DNA of 64,000 nt from Aporrectodea caliginosa (Eukaryota; Annelida; Clitellata; Crassiclitellata; Lumbricidae). Position numbers and translations under genes: made by a program. How positions within the stretch are numbered: the first letter of the stretch is position 1; each line of letters opens with the position of its first letter. The notes under the pieces are model-generated. The model did not search any database, was not told the DNA's origin, and was given only the letters and a program-made list of their open reading frames with translations. The DNA lies in the NCBI GenBank assembly GCA_020284085.1, contig JACEVL010000019.1:2896498-2960497 (forward strand), given 5' to 3'. Positions 51,722-62,465 of this stretch are shown here, in pieces.

Positions 51722-52268
51722 TAGAGAGTGACATGGGGAATTTCTCCGCGGAGAAACCGCGGAAAACGCGGTAACCGCGGTAATTTCACAACATATTGCG
51801 GTGAATACCGCGGTAATGGGGACAACAATTGCGGTAATAACGCGGTAATGGGGTTTACTCTCGCGGTAATACCGCGGTAATGGGGAATGAGCCGACAATA
51901 AACCCGGGTGATGTTAGGAACTTGAGAACTGATAAGGAGATTTAGTTTATTTCCTGAAGCCTACTAGATAGAAATAGTCAGGACTTGGTTAATGCAAACT
52001 GTCGATAAGATAATAACAGACTAATGCAGTCAGCAATACAAATAGTTTTGAAAGCATAAAATCTTTATTTTTTTAAATTTGAATTGGTGTAAACTTTTTG
52101 CGGGGAATCTGATGTCGTCCAGCGGGGATGGGGTGGGGATGGGGAGAAAACCTGCGGGGATGGGGCGGGGATGGGGACAAACCTTGCGGGGATGGGGTGG
52201 GGATGGGGACGACTTACTTGGTGCGGGGTGGGGATGGGGACGAGATTGTCTCCCCACGTCACTCTCCA
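51722..52268. mobile_element. G-rich hAT-like MITE (GAGAGTGACATGGGGA termini)
   Basis: GAGAGTGACATGGGGA at the left and TCCCCACGTCACTCTC at the right. Left subterminal ACCGCGGTAATGGGG words, right subterminal GGGGATGGGG units. No clear target duplication, so the superfamily is inferred from structure only. Confidence 0.65.
52105..52245 (+). repeat. GGGGATGGGG tandem, quadruplex-prone
   Basis: Units of about 39 bp: GCGGGGATGGGGYGGGGATG then GGGAYAAACCTT. Each has four or more G-runs on the top strand. Confidence 0.85.
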
Positions 52269-52324
52269 TTGGGAGAAGCAGTTGTGTGAGATATTTATCA
52301 AGAAACAGAGATGCAGAAAACGAT

Positions 52325-52645
52325 TGACGATTGCTTTTCACAACTATATAGCATCAGTTGGAAAACGTTTCAATGGTGTCGTAAGATTTCGTCATATGAA
52401 ATAAAAGACATTCTTCTCAGCGTAATACATCATGGATTAACAACGTTTTAAAGGTGTTTAAACAGATCAGTTCGTTAGATAGAGGTTGCGTTCTATGTCA
52501 ATTTGAGAAGCTAAGGATGAAACCCGTGGCAACAATGGACTAACGCGTTTCACAACTATATAGCATCAGTTGAAAGCGTTTTAAAGGTGTCGAGGGAATG
52601 CTTCATATGAAATCAGACTCTTTAATTTAATTTAAGGCGTCTATG
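52325..52645 (-). repeat. Three T boxes in a row
   Basis: CTATATAGCATCAGTTGGAAAACG at 52344 and CTATATAGCATCAGTTGAAAGCG at 52557 are near copies 213 bases apart; AACGTTTTAAAGGTGTTTAA lies between them at 52441. No hairpin terminus accompanies them. Confidence 0.65.
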
Positions 52646-52659
52646 GGTGAAATACACGG

Positions 52660-52773
52660 CAGTAGTAGTAGTTTCAGTTTAACGACACGGTGTGATGACA
52701 AAGATCATTAGCGCCGCCCTCCTCCTTCATCTAGGGCTGGGACTGGCACTTTCAGAGTACAAAGAGTGTTGGA
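52660..52773 (-). mobile_element. Type 1 SINE copy
   Basis: An AGTAGTAGTAG tail, TTTCAGTTTAACGACACGGTG, GCGCCGCCCTCCTCC, GGGCTGGGACTGGCACTTTC. Confidence 0.8.
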
Positions 52774-52802
52774 GTATAAACGGCATTATTATTAATTATA
52801 AC

Positions 52803-53250
52803 CACAGTTTAACGTCGTCTTATGACATCAAAGGCCGTTGACGACAATGCAGAAAATATACAATATTAATTTACCAATGTTTAATGATGGTTAGCAACAA
52901 AGGCCGTTGACGTCTTTGTTTTTGATGCATTTCAGTTCATTTCGTGTAGTGTTTTCATCAGTTTTCTTTATCTTTTTTCCGTCTTGGATTCTATTTACAA
53001 TACAATCAGAACCAGAAACTTATAGCATCCGAACGACACCAGTAAAGGTGTCAAACGGAGATTTTACAATTTCACTATTATTCAATATCTTTGCAACATA
53101 AACTAGTTCATCTCATACTATCTATGATTGTTTTAAGTACTGATAAATGACAACAGCACTAACTAACAAAGCATACATGTATTATAATTGATTAAGGTAT
53201 TCTTTTAAACTGTTCATGTATCTTACATTAAAACACTATAAATGGCTCTT
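52803..53250 (-). mobile_element. Type 2 SINE, long form, with 125-base interruption
   Basis: The hairpin at 52808-52850 is cut after ATACAATATT and the body resumes at 52998 (ACAATACAATCAGAACCAG, ATAGCATCCGAACGACACC). The interrupting DNA carries a CAAAGGCCGTTGACGTC hairpin remnant. Confidence 0.75.
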
Positions 53251-53377
53251 TCACCTAGTAGGCCTACAGTTCTTGACTTAGGTATGGAGAGAAAGCTAAA
53301 ATCCACCAGTTGAACTAACGTAAGCGTTCGCCTTCTAATGAGCAAGTCTACACTGAGGCGGTTACGTTGAGTACCTT

Positions 53378-53560
53378 GCCGACAAAGATTAGATTTTTGG
53401 CATATTACAGCTCAAGATATAAATAACGTCGCTAACAACAATTACATTACATTACATTACAGCTCAAGATATAAATAAACGGCATTGTTCTGTGCATAAT
53501 ATAATTATAGCACTGGTTGCGACGTTTTAGAGGTGTCTCAGGCAGTCTATAGTTCATACG
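53378..53560 (-). mobile_element. Type 2 body fragments with T box
   Basis: GCCGACAAAGATTAGATTTT, ATTACAGCTCAAGATATAAATAA repeated at 53401 and 53459 around a (CATTA)n run, then TTATAGCACTGGTTGCGACG and TTTTAGAGGTGTCTCAG. Confidence 0.6.
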
Positions 53561-53689
53561 CAATTTGTAATGGAATTAATGACAAATAATGACACAATCA
53601 ACTCGCACGTTTTACATCATTATAGTTAAATTCCTGTTAAAGGTGTTGTAAGAGCGCGTTATGTGAAATCAACTTATTATTATTATTCC

Positions 53690-53865
53690 AAGGTTTAACG
53701 TCGTCTTATGAAAAAGACCTGTTATTTAGAACGTAAGAAACTAAAGTACCAGTGAAGGCAATGGCCCGGGTCGGGAGCGCCTCTGTTTCTGAGTGGCGCT
53801 ATATAAATAAAAGATTACGATTACGACATCAAAGGCCGTAGACGATGATTCACAATGTATACCAT
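53690..53865 (-). mobile_element. Type 2 hairpin split by LINE 3' end
   Basis: GGTTTAACGTCGTCTTATGA (53694-53713) and CATCAAAGGCCGTAGACGA (53827-53845) are the two halves of one hairpin; the DNA between them is a CR1/L2 3' end. Confidence 0.8.
53714..53826 (+). mobile_element. CR1/L2-type LINE 3' end, short insertion
   Basis: CCAGTGAAGGCAATGGCCCG, GGGAGCGCCTCTGTTTCTGAG, TGGCGCTATATAAATAAAAG and a (GATTAC)n tail; same family as 44592-45000. Confidence 0.8.
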
Positions 53866-54029
53866 AAAATGAAGACGATAGAAACATAGCTTCCGAAACA
53901 TGAAATTTCGATATTGTTTCAAGGCTAATATAGCATGGATTAACTTTTTTTAGAGGTGTTTAAGAATATCAGCAAGTAACACAAGGAAACAGCCTTTGGT
54001 GGACAAGCAATTATAAGAAAAAGTTTCTT

Positions 54030-54170
54030 TTAAGTTGAGAACAAAATAACAAAAGCGACTGAGCAGATTCGCTCAGACACAGGACAGAGTTATTGAGCAG
54101 GACGAAAAGATGGAGGAAGAGTGTTACTGAGAAAAACGGACAGATACATGGAGAGAGTTTATTAATTTGA
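54030..54170 (+). repeat. TTGAGAACGAA repeat, copy 3
   Basis: TTAAGTTGAGAACAAAATAA, GAGCAGATTCGCTCAGACAC, GAGAAAAACGGACAGATACATG, with the GAGCAG...ACAGATAC unit present three times. Confidence 0.6.
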
Positions 54171-54254
54171 CCCGCAACTGAAATGGCTCTGATATGCTAG
54201 TAGACATCATCAGTTCTTGACTTAGGTATGGCCAGAGAAAGTGCTATAATCCGA

Positions 54255-54440
54255 TGACCTTGTTGAACTACAATTGGTCAGACGTTCGCCTTCTAACGCA
54301 GAGAGCACGGGTTCAAGTCTCCACTGTTGGAGGCGGTTACCGTTAAGTACCTTGAGAAAGTCCTTCACAAACTCAGCACATAGATGTTCTTTCGGATGGT
54401 CATTGTGTGCACTTCTAAACTTTGTTAGAAGGGATATAAA
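54255..54440 (+). mobile_element. tRNA-like SINE, family C
   Basis: TTGGTCAGACGTTCGCC, CACGGGTTCAAGTCTCC (B box), AGAAAGTCCTTCACAAACTC, GATGTTCTTTCGGATGG, CACTTCTAAACTTTGTTAG. A decayed second copy of the head is at 53320-53385. Confidence 0.72.
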
Positions 54441-54790
54441 AACACGACTTATCATTTCCTTATGGCACAGCGTCGCTAAATACAACTAGCAGCCAATGGT
54501 CATTGAAAGATCATTCGTTTCAAACAGCTTGTGGCAAAGTATTGCCGTTTAAGACTCATAAATTTAAAAGATAATTTTTGCCAAAGATATGAGCTATTTG
54601 AATCGTTTGCTGAGAGAACTCGCTGTCCATAGGGTCCGCTGTCGGAAAATATTACGCACTGATTTAAATCGACTCTTTTTACGTTCTAAATAACCGGTCA
54701 AAATTTCACAATGAGAACTCTGACTATGGCTACAACTACAAATTTAATTAATTAATTCATTGAATAAGACTAAGAAAAATGAGAATGCTT
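54441..54790. other. Unassigned interval
   Basis: AAGACTCATAAATTTAAAAG to CACTGATTTAAATC resembles 34150-34280 weakly; no gene. Confidence 0.35.
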
Positions 54791-54794
54791 TCAG

Positions 54795-54809
54795 AAAGAT
54801 GATGATGAC

Positions 54810-54881
<72 letters not shown>

Positions 54882-54985
54882 GTGGATGATGATGATGGCC
54901 CTTGATGATGATGATGATGATGGTATTAAATGATGATGACAAGATGATAGATGATATTGATGATGATGAGGACATTTTTTGGGAC
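54795..54985. repeat. (GAT)n microsatellite
   Basis: GATGATGATG with small interruptions, read on the bottom strand as a His-rich frame. Confidence 0.93.
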
Positions 54986-55104
54986 GATCACGATGGAACG
55001 ATGGGTGATGACGATGACATTTATGACGATGACGATTCAACATGCTAATAATGTACAACATTAAGTTACCAAATTTACTGTAAACAAGTTTGTTTAATAG
55101 GTCT

Positions 55105-55345
55105 AAACCGGTGCGTTTACGGTTGACATATATATTGCATAGTTAGAAATCGTTTTAAAGGTGTTTAAGTCGACCATTGTGAAATATCCAATGTAGCACT
55201 TAATGGCGCTACATCTATTCTATTAATAAGTGATAATATAGAAAATTAAACGCATTTAAATATTTCTGTCTGACTGACGGCGTCTTTCTGTCGGTCTTAT
55301 TGGCTGTCTCGCTGCATTTGCGCTGCTGATATATGACTGCAAGAC
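55105..55345 (-). repeat. Module M, copy E
   Basis: TTTACGGTTGACATATATAT, ATCGTTTTAAAGGTGTTTAA, ACCATTGTGAAATATCC, GACTGACGGCGTCTTTCTG, TGGCTGTCTCGCTGCATTTG. Confidence 0.78.
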
Positions 55346-55394
55346 ATCATCTCGTTCTTTGATACTATCTGGTGGGCCAAAAAGACCACTCTTT

Positions 55395-55490
55395 TCGCTC
55401 GGAGTCTTTCGCACTGGGAGCGCCTCTGATTGGTGTTCACTGTTGGAGGCGCTTTATAAATTATAAATACAATACAATCAATTACAGTTC
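55395..55490 (+). mobile_element. CR1/L2-type 3' end
   Basis: GGGAGCGCCTCTGATTGG, GGAGGCGCTTTATAAATTAT and a (AATAC)n tail. Confidence 0.6.
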
Positions 55491-55525
55491 TGCAATTTCA
55501 TTTAGGCCAGGACTGGCTGACTAGT

Positions 55526-55770
55526 TGTAGTTTAGCAACACTGTGTATTAAAATGGATGAATATCGTGCCCTCCTCCTTCATCCATGCTTGGGACTGGCA
55601 CTTCCAGAGTACGGGCAGTCGCTGAGTTTAAGCCAGGACTGTTTTAAATAGCTTACCCCATGTAGTAGGCCGTTCTCAAAACTTGGAGGTTTACGGATGT
55701 TGTCTGCCTTTGAATTAATCAAATGGATTGCAATTTGTGAATGCGATGATTCCATTTAAATTTAATAGTA
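55526..55770 (-). mobile_element. Type 1 SINE copy and ladder flank
   Basis: AGTTTAGCAACACTGTGTAT, CGTGCCCTCCTCC, GCTTGGGACTGGCACTTCC, then AATAGCTTACCCCATG and GGATTGCAATTTGTGAATGC, as after 40092 and 50570. Confidence 0.72.
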
Positions 55771-55778
55771 TTTAATAG

Positions 55779-56158
55779 TAGGGGTGTTCAAAGATTAAAA
55801 ATTTTAATCGAAATTAATCGTACGATTAAAATTTTTAATAACGCGATTAATTTTTTAACACATGTCACAATAGATAACAAGTACAACTACTCTACCGACT
55901 CTGAGTAGTTACGTTGAATATGCGCTATATAAATGCATGCTGTCAATAAACAGGAAGCGAACATGCTTTTACTACTTGTTTTTACTTTTTAGTTTTCACT
56001 TCAAAGTTTAATGTTTAAACTGAGCTGATTTATCAAGAATTGCTTTAGCGCATTTCTGAAAAGAATTGGGCGCAGTGACAATCGCGTTAACTGTGTTAAA
56101 AAATTTAATCGCATTAATTAATTAACGCATTTAATAACGTGTTAAATGCCCAACCTTA
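55779..56158. mobile_element. hAT-like MITE, ATTAACGCG family, copy 3
   Basis: TAGGGGTGTTCAAAGATTAA ... AATGCCCAACCTTA, exact 8-bp duplications TTTAATAG (55771-55778, 56159-56166). Opposite orientation to copy 2. Confidence 0.9.
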
Positions 56159-56572
56159 TTTAATAGTAATGATTTTAGAAGTCTCTCTAAGAACAAATGA
56201 AACAAAGGCCTTTGGCGTGTAGGCCTACAGAGAATGAAAGATAATGAAATTGTTTATTATTATTATTATTATTATAGGAGTCTGAGTATCTTCTATTTCT
56301 CTAAATTCTACCTACTAGAACTGATAAGTTGTATTATTATTACATTATTATTCATTTCCCGACCTTCATGATCTTTGTTTTGTCTGGAATGATAGCAATG
56401 AGTGAATTTCATCGTGAATCTCAGGCACGCTCTCTTAAATTCCGGGCAGAAAGAAATGTACAATGGCCATTCTTGGATCGTAGTGAGCAGTTCCCACTCC
56501 ATTCAAGGCAATGTTAAGTCGTGCATTGATTGTGTCAGAGTTCATGCTACTTCTGTGATCGTAAAGGTTAAA

Positions 56573-56656
<84 letters not shown>

Positions 56657-56659
56657 GTA

Positions 56660-56714
<55 letters not shown>

Positions 56715-56717
56715 GAA

Positions 56718-56759
<42 letters not shown>

Positions 56760-56782
56760 GTTGTTGTTGTTGTTGTTGTTGT
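56573..56782. repeat. (ATT)n and (GTT)n microsatellite
   Basis: ATT repeats with AAGTAATT and AGAAGTT interruptions, turning to GTT at 56759-56780. Confidence 0.95.
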
Positions 56783-56819
56783 GGAATTCTATCAAAGATA
56801 ATTGACATCATCCAAAGTT

Positions 56820-57760
56820 TGACGATTGCAGTCGATGCGCAGTGAGATATGGAGAGGAGGAGAGCCGTGGGAGAATGGTTTCAGATTGTGACAGGAGTAT
56901 GAAAGGTGTGTGTGTTGTCACCAATGATTTTTGCCCTGGTTGTTGTCTGGGTGATGGCGAGATTGGCGAAGGATGCCGATATCGGACTGAGGTGGGTGGA
57001 TGGATGGTATCAGGCTGAGGGACCTGGACTTTGCAGACGATGCCGTCCTGTTACACCACAATTGGAGAGGCATGGAAGATCTAGCATGCAAACTCAGGCA
57101 GAGGTGGCAAAGGTGGGACTCGCTATCATTCCAGACAAAACAAAGATCATGAAGGTCGGTAAATGGAATGAAGATGACAAGATTTTATTAATAACAGGGA
57201 GGTGGAATCTGTGGATGCCTTCTGCCACCTCGAAAGCTTAATAGCAGCGGACAGAAGCTGCGACAAGGAAATAGAGATACGCATAGGAAAGGCAAATGCT
57301 GCATTGGGGAGACTTACTAAGATCTGGAAGAAAAACGGATTTAGTATGACGACTAATGACGGTGGCAAACAAGAAAAGATTACAAGCACTGCATCATAGA
57401 TGGCTGAAAATAATCCTACATGTATCATGGTACGACAAGGTACCAAACAAAATATTACAGAGGGAACTGCAGGACAAGAAGATATCGAAAACATCATCAG
57501 AAACAGATGATTGAAGTGGATGGCGTATGTTTTTCGTATGGATGACGATAGAAGAGTCAAATAAGTGATGTCCTAGAATTATGGTGGTAGAAGAGAGTAA
57601 GACCACGGAAGAACTGGCCGGTTACCATCAGAGACGACTGGAGATACCTGGAGATGTCGTGGGACGAGGCTGAAGAGTTGGCGATGCTACATAGACGAGT
57701 AGAGAAGATGCGTTGTCCGATGTGCAGTCCTACACAGAAGTAAATAAGTACTAAGTTAAG
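56820..57760 (+). pseudogene. RTE-like LINE, RT C-terminal part to 3' UTR
   Basis: RT block B is degraded (CVLSPMIFALVV), followed in another frame by RDLDFADDAVLLHHNWRGM: FADD (57030-57041) is the catalytic YADD-box. Then LAIIPDKTKIMKVGK, VESVDAFCHLESLIAADRS, IEIRIGKANAALGRLTKIW, and the basic C-terminal tail RMDDDRR near 57535. At least four phase changes and an internal stop. The UTR ends AAATAAGTACTAAGTTAAG, matching 43990-44025. Confidence 0.88.
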
Positions 57761-57794
57761 TTGCCGATATCATGCAGTATTCAAGTGGTTCCGA

Positions 57795-58035
57795 AACGCA
57801 CGATTTACCTGGTTAATGAATATATAGCATCGGTAGGAAGCATTTTAAAGGTGTTTAAGGAGAGCATTGTGAACTATCTAATGTACCAATTCATAACGGG
57901 ACAGCTGATGTATTAATAACTGATCATATAGGAAATGTAAATGTAAGCGTACTTGAATATGTCTGTCTGACTGAGGTTGTTTTTCTGTCTGTCTTTTTGT
58001 TTGTCTCCTTGCATATCTGCGCCTCAAGATAGAAC
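57795..58035 (-). repeat. Module M, copy F
   Basis: GGTTAATGAATATATAGCATC, GCATTTTAAAGGTGTTTAAG, GAGCATTGTGAACTATC, GACTGAGGTTGTTTTTCTG, GTCTCCTTGCATATCTGCG. Confidence 0.78.
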
Positions 58036-58080
58036 AGCAATGCTATAGTTCTGCAATTTCCCATAGTTCAGGATTAGGTG

Positions 58081-58300
58081 GATAGTTGCCGTTTATCGAC
58101 AGAAGGCCTATGTCATAACAAAAGTGAATAGCGTCGCCCTCCTCCTTTATCCAGGCTTGGGACTGGCGCTACCAGACTAAGGGCAGTGGCTGAGTTTTTG
58201 GCAGGACTGAAATTCCATCTGTTTGAAATAGCTTTCCCCCGTAGCCTGATGGAAGTTTCAGGGCTAAAGCTAAATTTGATGTGATCTTGTGGTCCTATAT
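58081..58300 (-). mobile_element. Type 1 SINE copy and ladder flank
   Basis: GTTGCCGTTTATCGACAG, GCGTCGCCCTCCTCC, GGCTTGGGACTGGCGCTACC, CAGTGGCTGAGTTTTTGG, then CCGTAGCCTGATGGAAG. Confidence 0.78.
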
Positions 58301-58314
58301 AGTCTTAAATTTGG

Positions 58315-58690
58315 ACCTTTTTGCTCGATTAGTTAGAACGCTTTCTTTATACACCTTACAAATGGCTTAAATCAACGCTATATAGAAATAGAACACAAAA
58401 ACAAATTGGTCTCTTTAGACACCTTTAAAACACTATTCACTGATGCTATATATAATATGAGCTTTAGTTCCCTTCAGTGCTATAGCTACTGTTGTTATTA
58501 AGCAAAAGAATCTGTCAGAACTGCACAACAAATTCACACTACTGCTAAGTGCGATATTCGCCAAATATAAGTAAAAGCAAAAGAACGGTTCTGTGTCAAT
58601 AATTATAATAGACACTTGGTAGCTGTATTTTGCCAATGCTAAAGGCGAGAATTGTTCAAATAGTTACATACCTTTTTTAAGGATGATATC
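58315..58690 (+). mobile_element. Two T-box units and shared downstream segment
   Basis: CGATTAGTTAGAACGCTTTC with ATACACCTTACAAATGG; CTCTTTAGACACCTTTAAAA with GATGCTATATATAATATG; then AAAGAATCTGTCAGAACTGC and GAGAATTGTTCAAATAG. Confidence 0.65.
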
Positions 58691-58822
58691 TGACCTATAT
58701 CGTGAATTGCTCGTACTTGTTATGTCATATAACATTTACAATAAAATTCTGATGTTGGAAAATATTAATATTAATTATTGGTTAATGTATATCTATATTG
58801 CCATATTACTATTATGCAATGT

Positions 58823-60000
58823 TGGTTGCAATGCTGGTTACTATTATTCAACTTTGGTTCTTCAGTATTATATATTACAAATGGTTTGGTTTGGTTACTA
58901 TGTCAGAGTAGCTACGATGTTGCATAATATTGCAGTACTGTGTTGCAATGATGTTTACTGAAATATCCATAGACAACTTCTTTTCAACTGTTGATTTTTG
59001 TTTAAAATATGTTATGTCATAATAACAAGAACCCGATGTTAGAAAACTATAAACATTACTTATTGGTTAATGAATATTCATGTTACAATATTACTAACAT
59101 TCAACTTTAGTTCTTCAATATTGCATAATGGTATGGCTTGGTTAATGTACATGAACAGTTTAAAGGAATACCTTAATCAATTATAATACATGTATGATTT
59201 GTTAGTTAATGAAATTTGTCAGGACATAATGATCACAGACAGTATGAGATGAAATACTTTATGTTTCAAAAATATTGAATATTATAGTGAAATTGTAAAG
59301 CTCCGTTTGAAACCTTTAATGGTGTCGTTCGGATGCTATAAGTTTATGGCATCATTCTGATTGTATTGTATATTTTCCGTATTGTCGTCAACGGCCTTTG
59401 GTGTCATAAGACGACGTTAAACTGTGGTGAAATAAAAAATGGTTGCAATGCTGGTTATCATATTACTATTATTCAACTTTGGTTCTTCAGTATTATATAT
59501 TACAAACGGTGTGGTTTGGTCACTGTATCAGATAGCTACTATGTGGCATAATATTGCAGTACTGTGTTGCAATGCTGGTTACTGAAATATCTATAGACAA
59601 CTTATTTTCAACTGTTGATTTTGTTTAAAATATGTTATGTCATAATAATAAGAACCTAATGTTAGAAAATTATAAACATTACTTACTGGTTAATGAATAT
59701 GCATGTTACAATATTACTATCATTCAACTTTAGTTTTTCAATATTGCATATAGTATGGTTTGGTTAATGTACATGAACAGTTTAAAGGAATACCTGAATC
59801 AATTATGATACATGTATGCTTTGTTAGTTAATGAAATTTGTCAGGACATAATAATCACAGACAGTATGAGATGAAATACTTTATATGTTGTAAAAATATT
59901 GAATATTAATTAAATTGTAAAGCTTCGTTTCGACACTTTTAATGGTATCGTTTAGATGCTATAAGTTTCTGGTTCTGATTGTATTCTATGTTTTAGATAC
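58823..60000 (+). repeat. Tandem duplication, 618-bp period
   Basis: GGTTGCAATGCTGGTTA starts at 58823 and 59441. Both units run on through TTCAACTTTGGTTCTTCAG, CATAGACAACTT, GAACCYRATGTTAGAAAA and GGTTAATGTACATGAACAG to a T box. The first unit ends in an intact type 2 terminus (59394-59422); the second lacks it. Confidence 0.88.
59285..59440 (+). mobile_element. Type 2 SINE 3' end, intact hairpin
   Basis: AAAGCTCCGTTTGAAACC, AATGGTGTCGTTCGGATGC, then GTCGTC (59394-59399) pairing with GACGAC (59410-59415) and CGTTAAAC at 59415-59422; the tail is GTGGTGAAATAAAAAATGG with an AATAAA-like word. Confidence 0.88.
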
Positions 60001-60109
60001 ATGAACAATTTAAAAGAGTACTTTAAACAATTATAATACATGTATACTTCTCTGGCTAATGAACTTTTTATTATAGTGTTTTTGTTAGATACATAAACAT
60101 TTTAAAAAG

Positions 60110-60370
60110 AATACCTTGATAAATTATAATACATGTATGTTTTGTTAGTAAATGAAATTTGTCAGGACATAATAATGAAGATGAAATACTTTATGTTGCA
60201 AAAATATTGAATATTATTGAAATTGTAAAGCTCTGTTTCGACACCTTTAATGGTGTTGTTCGGATGCTATAAGTTTCTTGTTCTGATTGTATTGTATATT
60301 TCTGTATTGTCGTCAACGGCCTTTGATGTCATAGGACGACGTTAAACTGTGGTCAAATAAAAATGATTAA
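60110..60370 (+). mobile_element. Type 2 SINE 3' end
   Basis: GATAAATTATAATACATGTA, CTCTGTTTCGACACC, AATGGTGTTGTTCGGATGC, GTCGTCAACGGCCTTTGATG, GACGACGTTAAACTGTGG, AAATAAAAATG. Confidence 0.85.
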
Positions 60371-60439
60371 TGAGCAACACGTGGGTTACTTTTGCAAAAG
60401 GCCATTCATAGGAATTATCAGACATAATTATCTGTAAAG

Positions 60440-60560
60440 GCGCGATGGGCACAATGGCAGGTCGGTGCAAACACTGTTCAAACACCTTTTTTAAAGACCT
60501 TTAAAACGGTATAAATAAAACTTATATAAAAGTTTATATAATAATTTATTTCTAATTATA
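60440..60560 (+). mobile_element. tRNA-like head and T box
   Basis: GCGCGATGGGCACAATGGC, AACACCTTTTTTAAAGACC, TTTAAAACGGTATAAATAAAAC; two overlapping T-box words. Confidence 0.6.
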
Positions 60561-60662
60561 ACTAGCAGCGTAGCTTACGTTATGACGGTGATTGTGAACA
60601 GTATTAATTTTTTAAACGGAATCAATCAACTTTGTGTAATAAGTATGACTTCACCACTACCC

Positions 60663-61020
60663 GAAATCGTAGTGCCAGTCTTAAACCTAGACTGAGGAGG
60701 AGGGCAACGGTTATCATTAGCTATAATATGCCAAAATAATATTTGTCGACGGCAACGGCCAATGTTGTCATAAGCTGCCGTTAAACTCTGGATCCATCGT
60801 TGCTCGAAATCTGTCAGTGCTAGTCCCAAGCCATGATGATGAGGGAGGGCGACGCTAATGATCTTGGTTATCACACAGTGTCGATGAAATGAAACTGCTA
60901 CTATTCGTAATCTTGAAACCTATTGCCTTCGGACCAATGTTCGTACTCAGGGAGTGCCAGTCCCAAACCTGGAGGGAGGAGGAGGGCGACGGTAATACAG
61001 TGTGGTTTAATAGCAACTTA
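60663..61020 (+). mobile_element. Cluster: three type 1 copies and one type 2 terminus
   Basis: Type 1 at 60663-60720 (GAGGAGGAGGGCAACGG), type 2 terminus at 60745-60795 (CGACGGCAACGGCC, GCTGCCGTTAAAC), type 1 at 60796-60896 (GAGGGAGGGCGACGC, GTCGATGAAATG) and 60935-61020 (GGAGGAGGAGGGCGACGG). All have the same orientation, so they may have spread as a block. Confidence 0.78.
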
Positions 61021-61055
61021 CTAAGTATAGGTCTCGATTAGAAACAAAGCTAAGG

Positions 61056-61105
61056 AAAGGCCGATGTTAACGGCTCTTGCAGCCATAAGATGTCGTTAAA
61101 CACTG
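61056..61105 (+). mobile_element. Type 2 terminus
   Basis: GGCCGATGTTAACGGCTCTT, CATAAGATGTCGTTAAACACTGG. Confidence 0.65.
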
Positions 61106-61199
61106 GGAACTAGTGATGACAAATAAGCACGAATCAGTAATCTGAAGTTCAGTCCTTAAGACCGAGAGCTAACTATTTAACTTATGGTGGATAAGCAAT

Positions 61200-61735
61200 T
61201 CGAAGGACGGTTATGAACACAGACGCAACATCTACAGCGTTTGGCAGCTATATAGCATCACGTGAAATCGTTTTAAAGGTGTCGAAGGATTGCGTCATAT
61301 GAAAACCACTCATTTATTTGACAGTAGTTTAACGTCGTCTTATGACATCAAAGGCCGTTGACGACAATACAGAAAATTTACAATACAATCAGAACAAGAA
61401 GCTTATAGCATCCGAACAACACCATTAAAGGTGTTGAAACAGAGCTTTACAATTTCACTAATATTCAATATTTTTGCAGCATAAAGTAGGCCTATTTCAT
61501 CTCATATTGTCCGTGATCATTATGTCCTGACAAATTTCATTAACTAACAAAGCATACATGTATTATAATTGATTAAGGTATTCCTTTAAACTGTTCATGT
61601 ACATTAACCAAGCCATACCATTATGCAATATTAAAGAACTAAAATTGAATGATAGTAATATTGTAATATGAATATTCATTAACCAATAAGTAATGTTTAT
61701 AATTTTCTAACATCGGGTTCTTATTATTATATTTC
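61200..61735 (-). mobile_element. T box followed by type 2 SINE, longest antisense copy
   Basis: CTATATAGCATCACGTGAAATCG and TTTTAAAGGTGTCGAAGG (61247); hairpin TTTAACGTCGTC ... GTTGACGAC (61328-61367); then the full body to ACATCGGGTTCTTATTATTA. This body equals the complement of 59020-59400. Confidence 0.85.
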
Positions 61736-61925
61736 TCGATTGTTGGCCCTTCCATTTGGAATGACCTACCACTTAAGCTCCGTTTTTACTTTTAAGCCAT
61801 CTGACAGGGTTCTACAAGTCCCTCAAGTCTTTTTTCTTTAGTCGTGGCTGGGCCGGGAACGCTCCTGAGTAGTTTCTTGAAGGGGCGCTATATAAATGCT
61901 CTGAATGAATGAATGAATGAATTAT
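61733..61925 (+). pseudogene. CR1/L2-type LINE 3' end with (GAAT)n tail
   Basis: FSIVGPSIWNDLPLKLRF-like frame, then CTGGGCCGGGAACGCTCCTG, GAAGGGGCGCTATATAAATG and GAATGAATGAATGAATGA. It sits at the 5' end of the type 2 SINE above, tail outward. Confidence 0.82.
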
Positions 61926-62114
61926 GACATAACCTATTTTAAACAAAAATCAACAGTCGAAAATAAGTCGGCCATGGATGAAAACCACTTCATTTTCATT
62001 GTTCCATACATAATATGGCATTGGTTGCGACCTTTTAAGGGTGTTTAAGATGACTAGTCCGTAAGACAGAAAGGCAGAACAATGTCATGGTGGATGAACA
62101 ACGTGGTAAAGGTA

Positions 62115-62220
62115 TGTCTTAATTTGAGAGCGAAATGAGAAAAACGAATGAGCAGAACAAACAGATACAGAAAGAGAGTTACTGAGCAGAACGGACAAAC
62201 ACATGCAGAGAGTTAAAAGA
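62115..62220 (+). repeat. TTGAGAACGAA repeat, copy 4
   Basis: TTAATTTGAGAGCGAAATGA, CGAATGAGCAGAACAAACAG, AGAGAGTTACTGAGCAGAACGG. Confidence 0.6.
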
Positions 62221-62243
62221 AACTTTATTATTTTCGCTCTTAA

Positions 62244-62465
62244 CCTTCGCAGGACGGAGAGGGGTAAATAATTACCCCAGGGGTGTTTGAATGCTGATTG
62301 CGGAGCAACCGTTGGCAGTTATAATTTGACGTTCCATGTGTTTACAAGTTAATACCTCTGACATATTCTGACACCAAAGCCAGGAAATTGTCATGTTGGG
62401 GGAAGAAGATTTTTGAGTTCAAAGTGTCCTGGGGTAAAAATTTACCCTCTTCGTCCTCGACGTCG
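62244..62465. mobile_element. Small piggyBac-like MITE, 222 bp
   Basis: TTAA (62240-62243, 62466-62469) flanks long imperfect inverted arms: left CCTTCGCAGGACGGAG then AGGGGTAAATAATTACCCC, right GGGTAAAAATTTACCC then TCTTCGTCCTCGACGTCG. Non-coding. Confidence 0.75.

Noticed and set aside
58683..58961. 92-codon Tyr/Ile/Leu-rich frame resembling a membrane protein
   Set aside because: It lies in the AT-rich type 2 repeat body; the tandem second copy has stops and indels in that frame.
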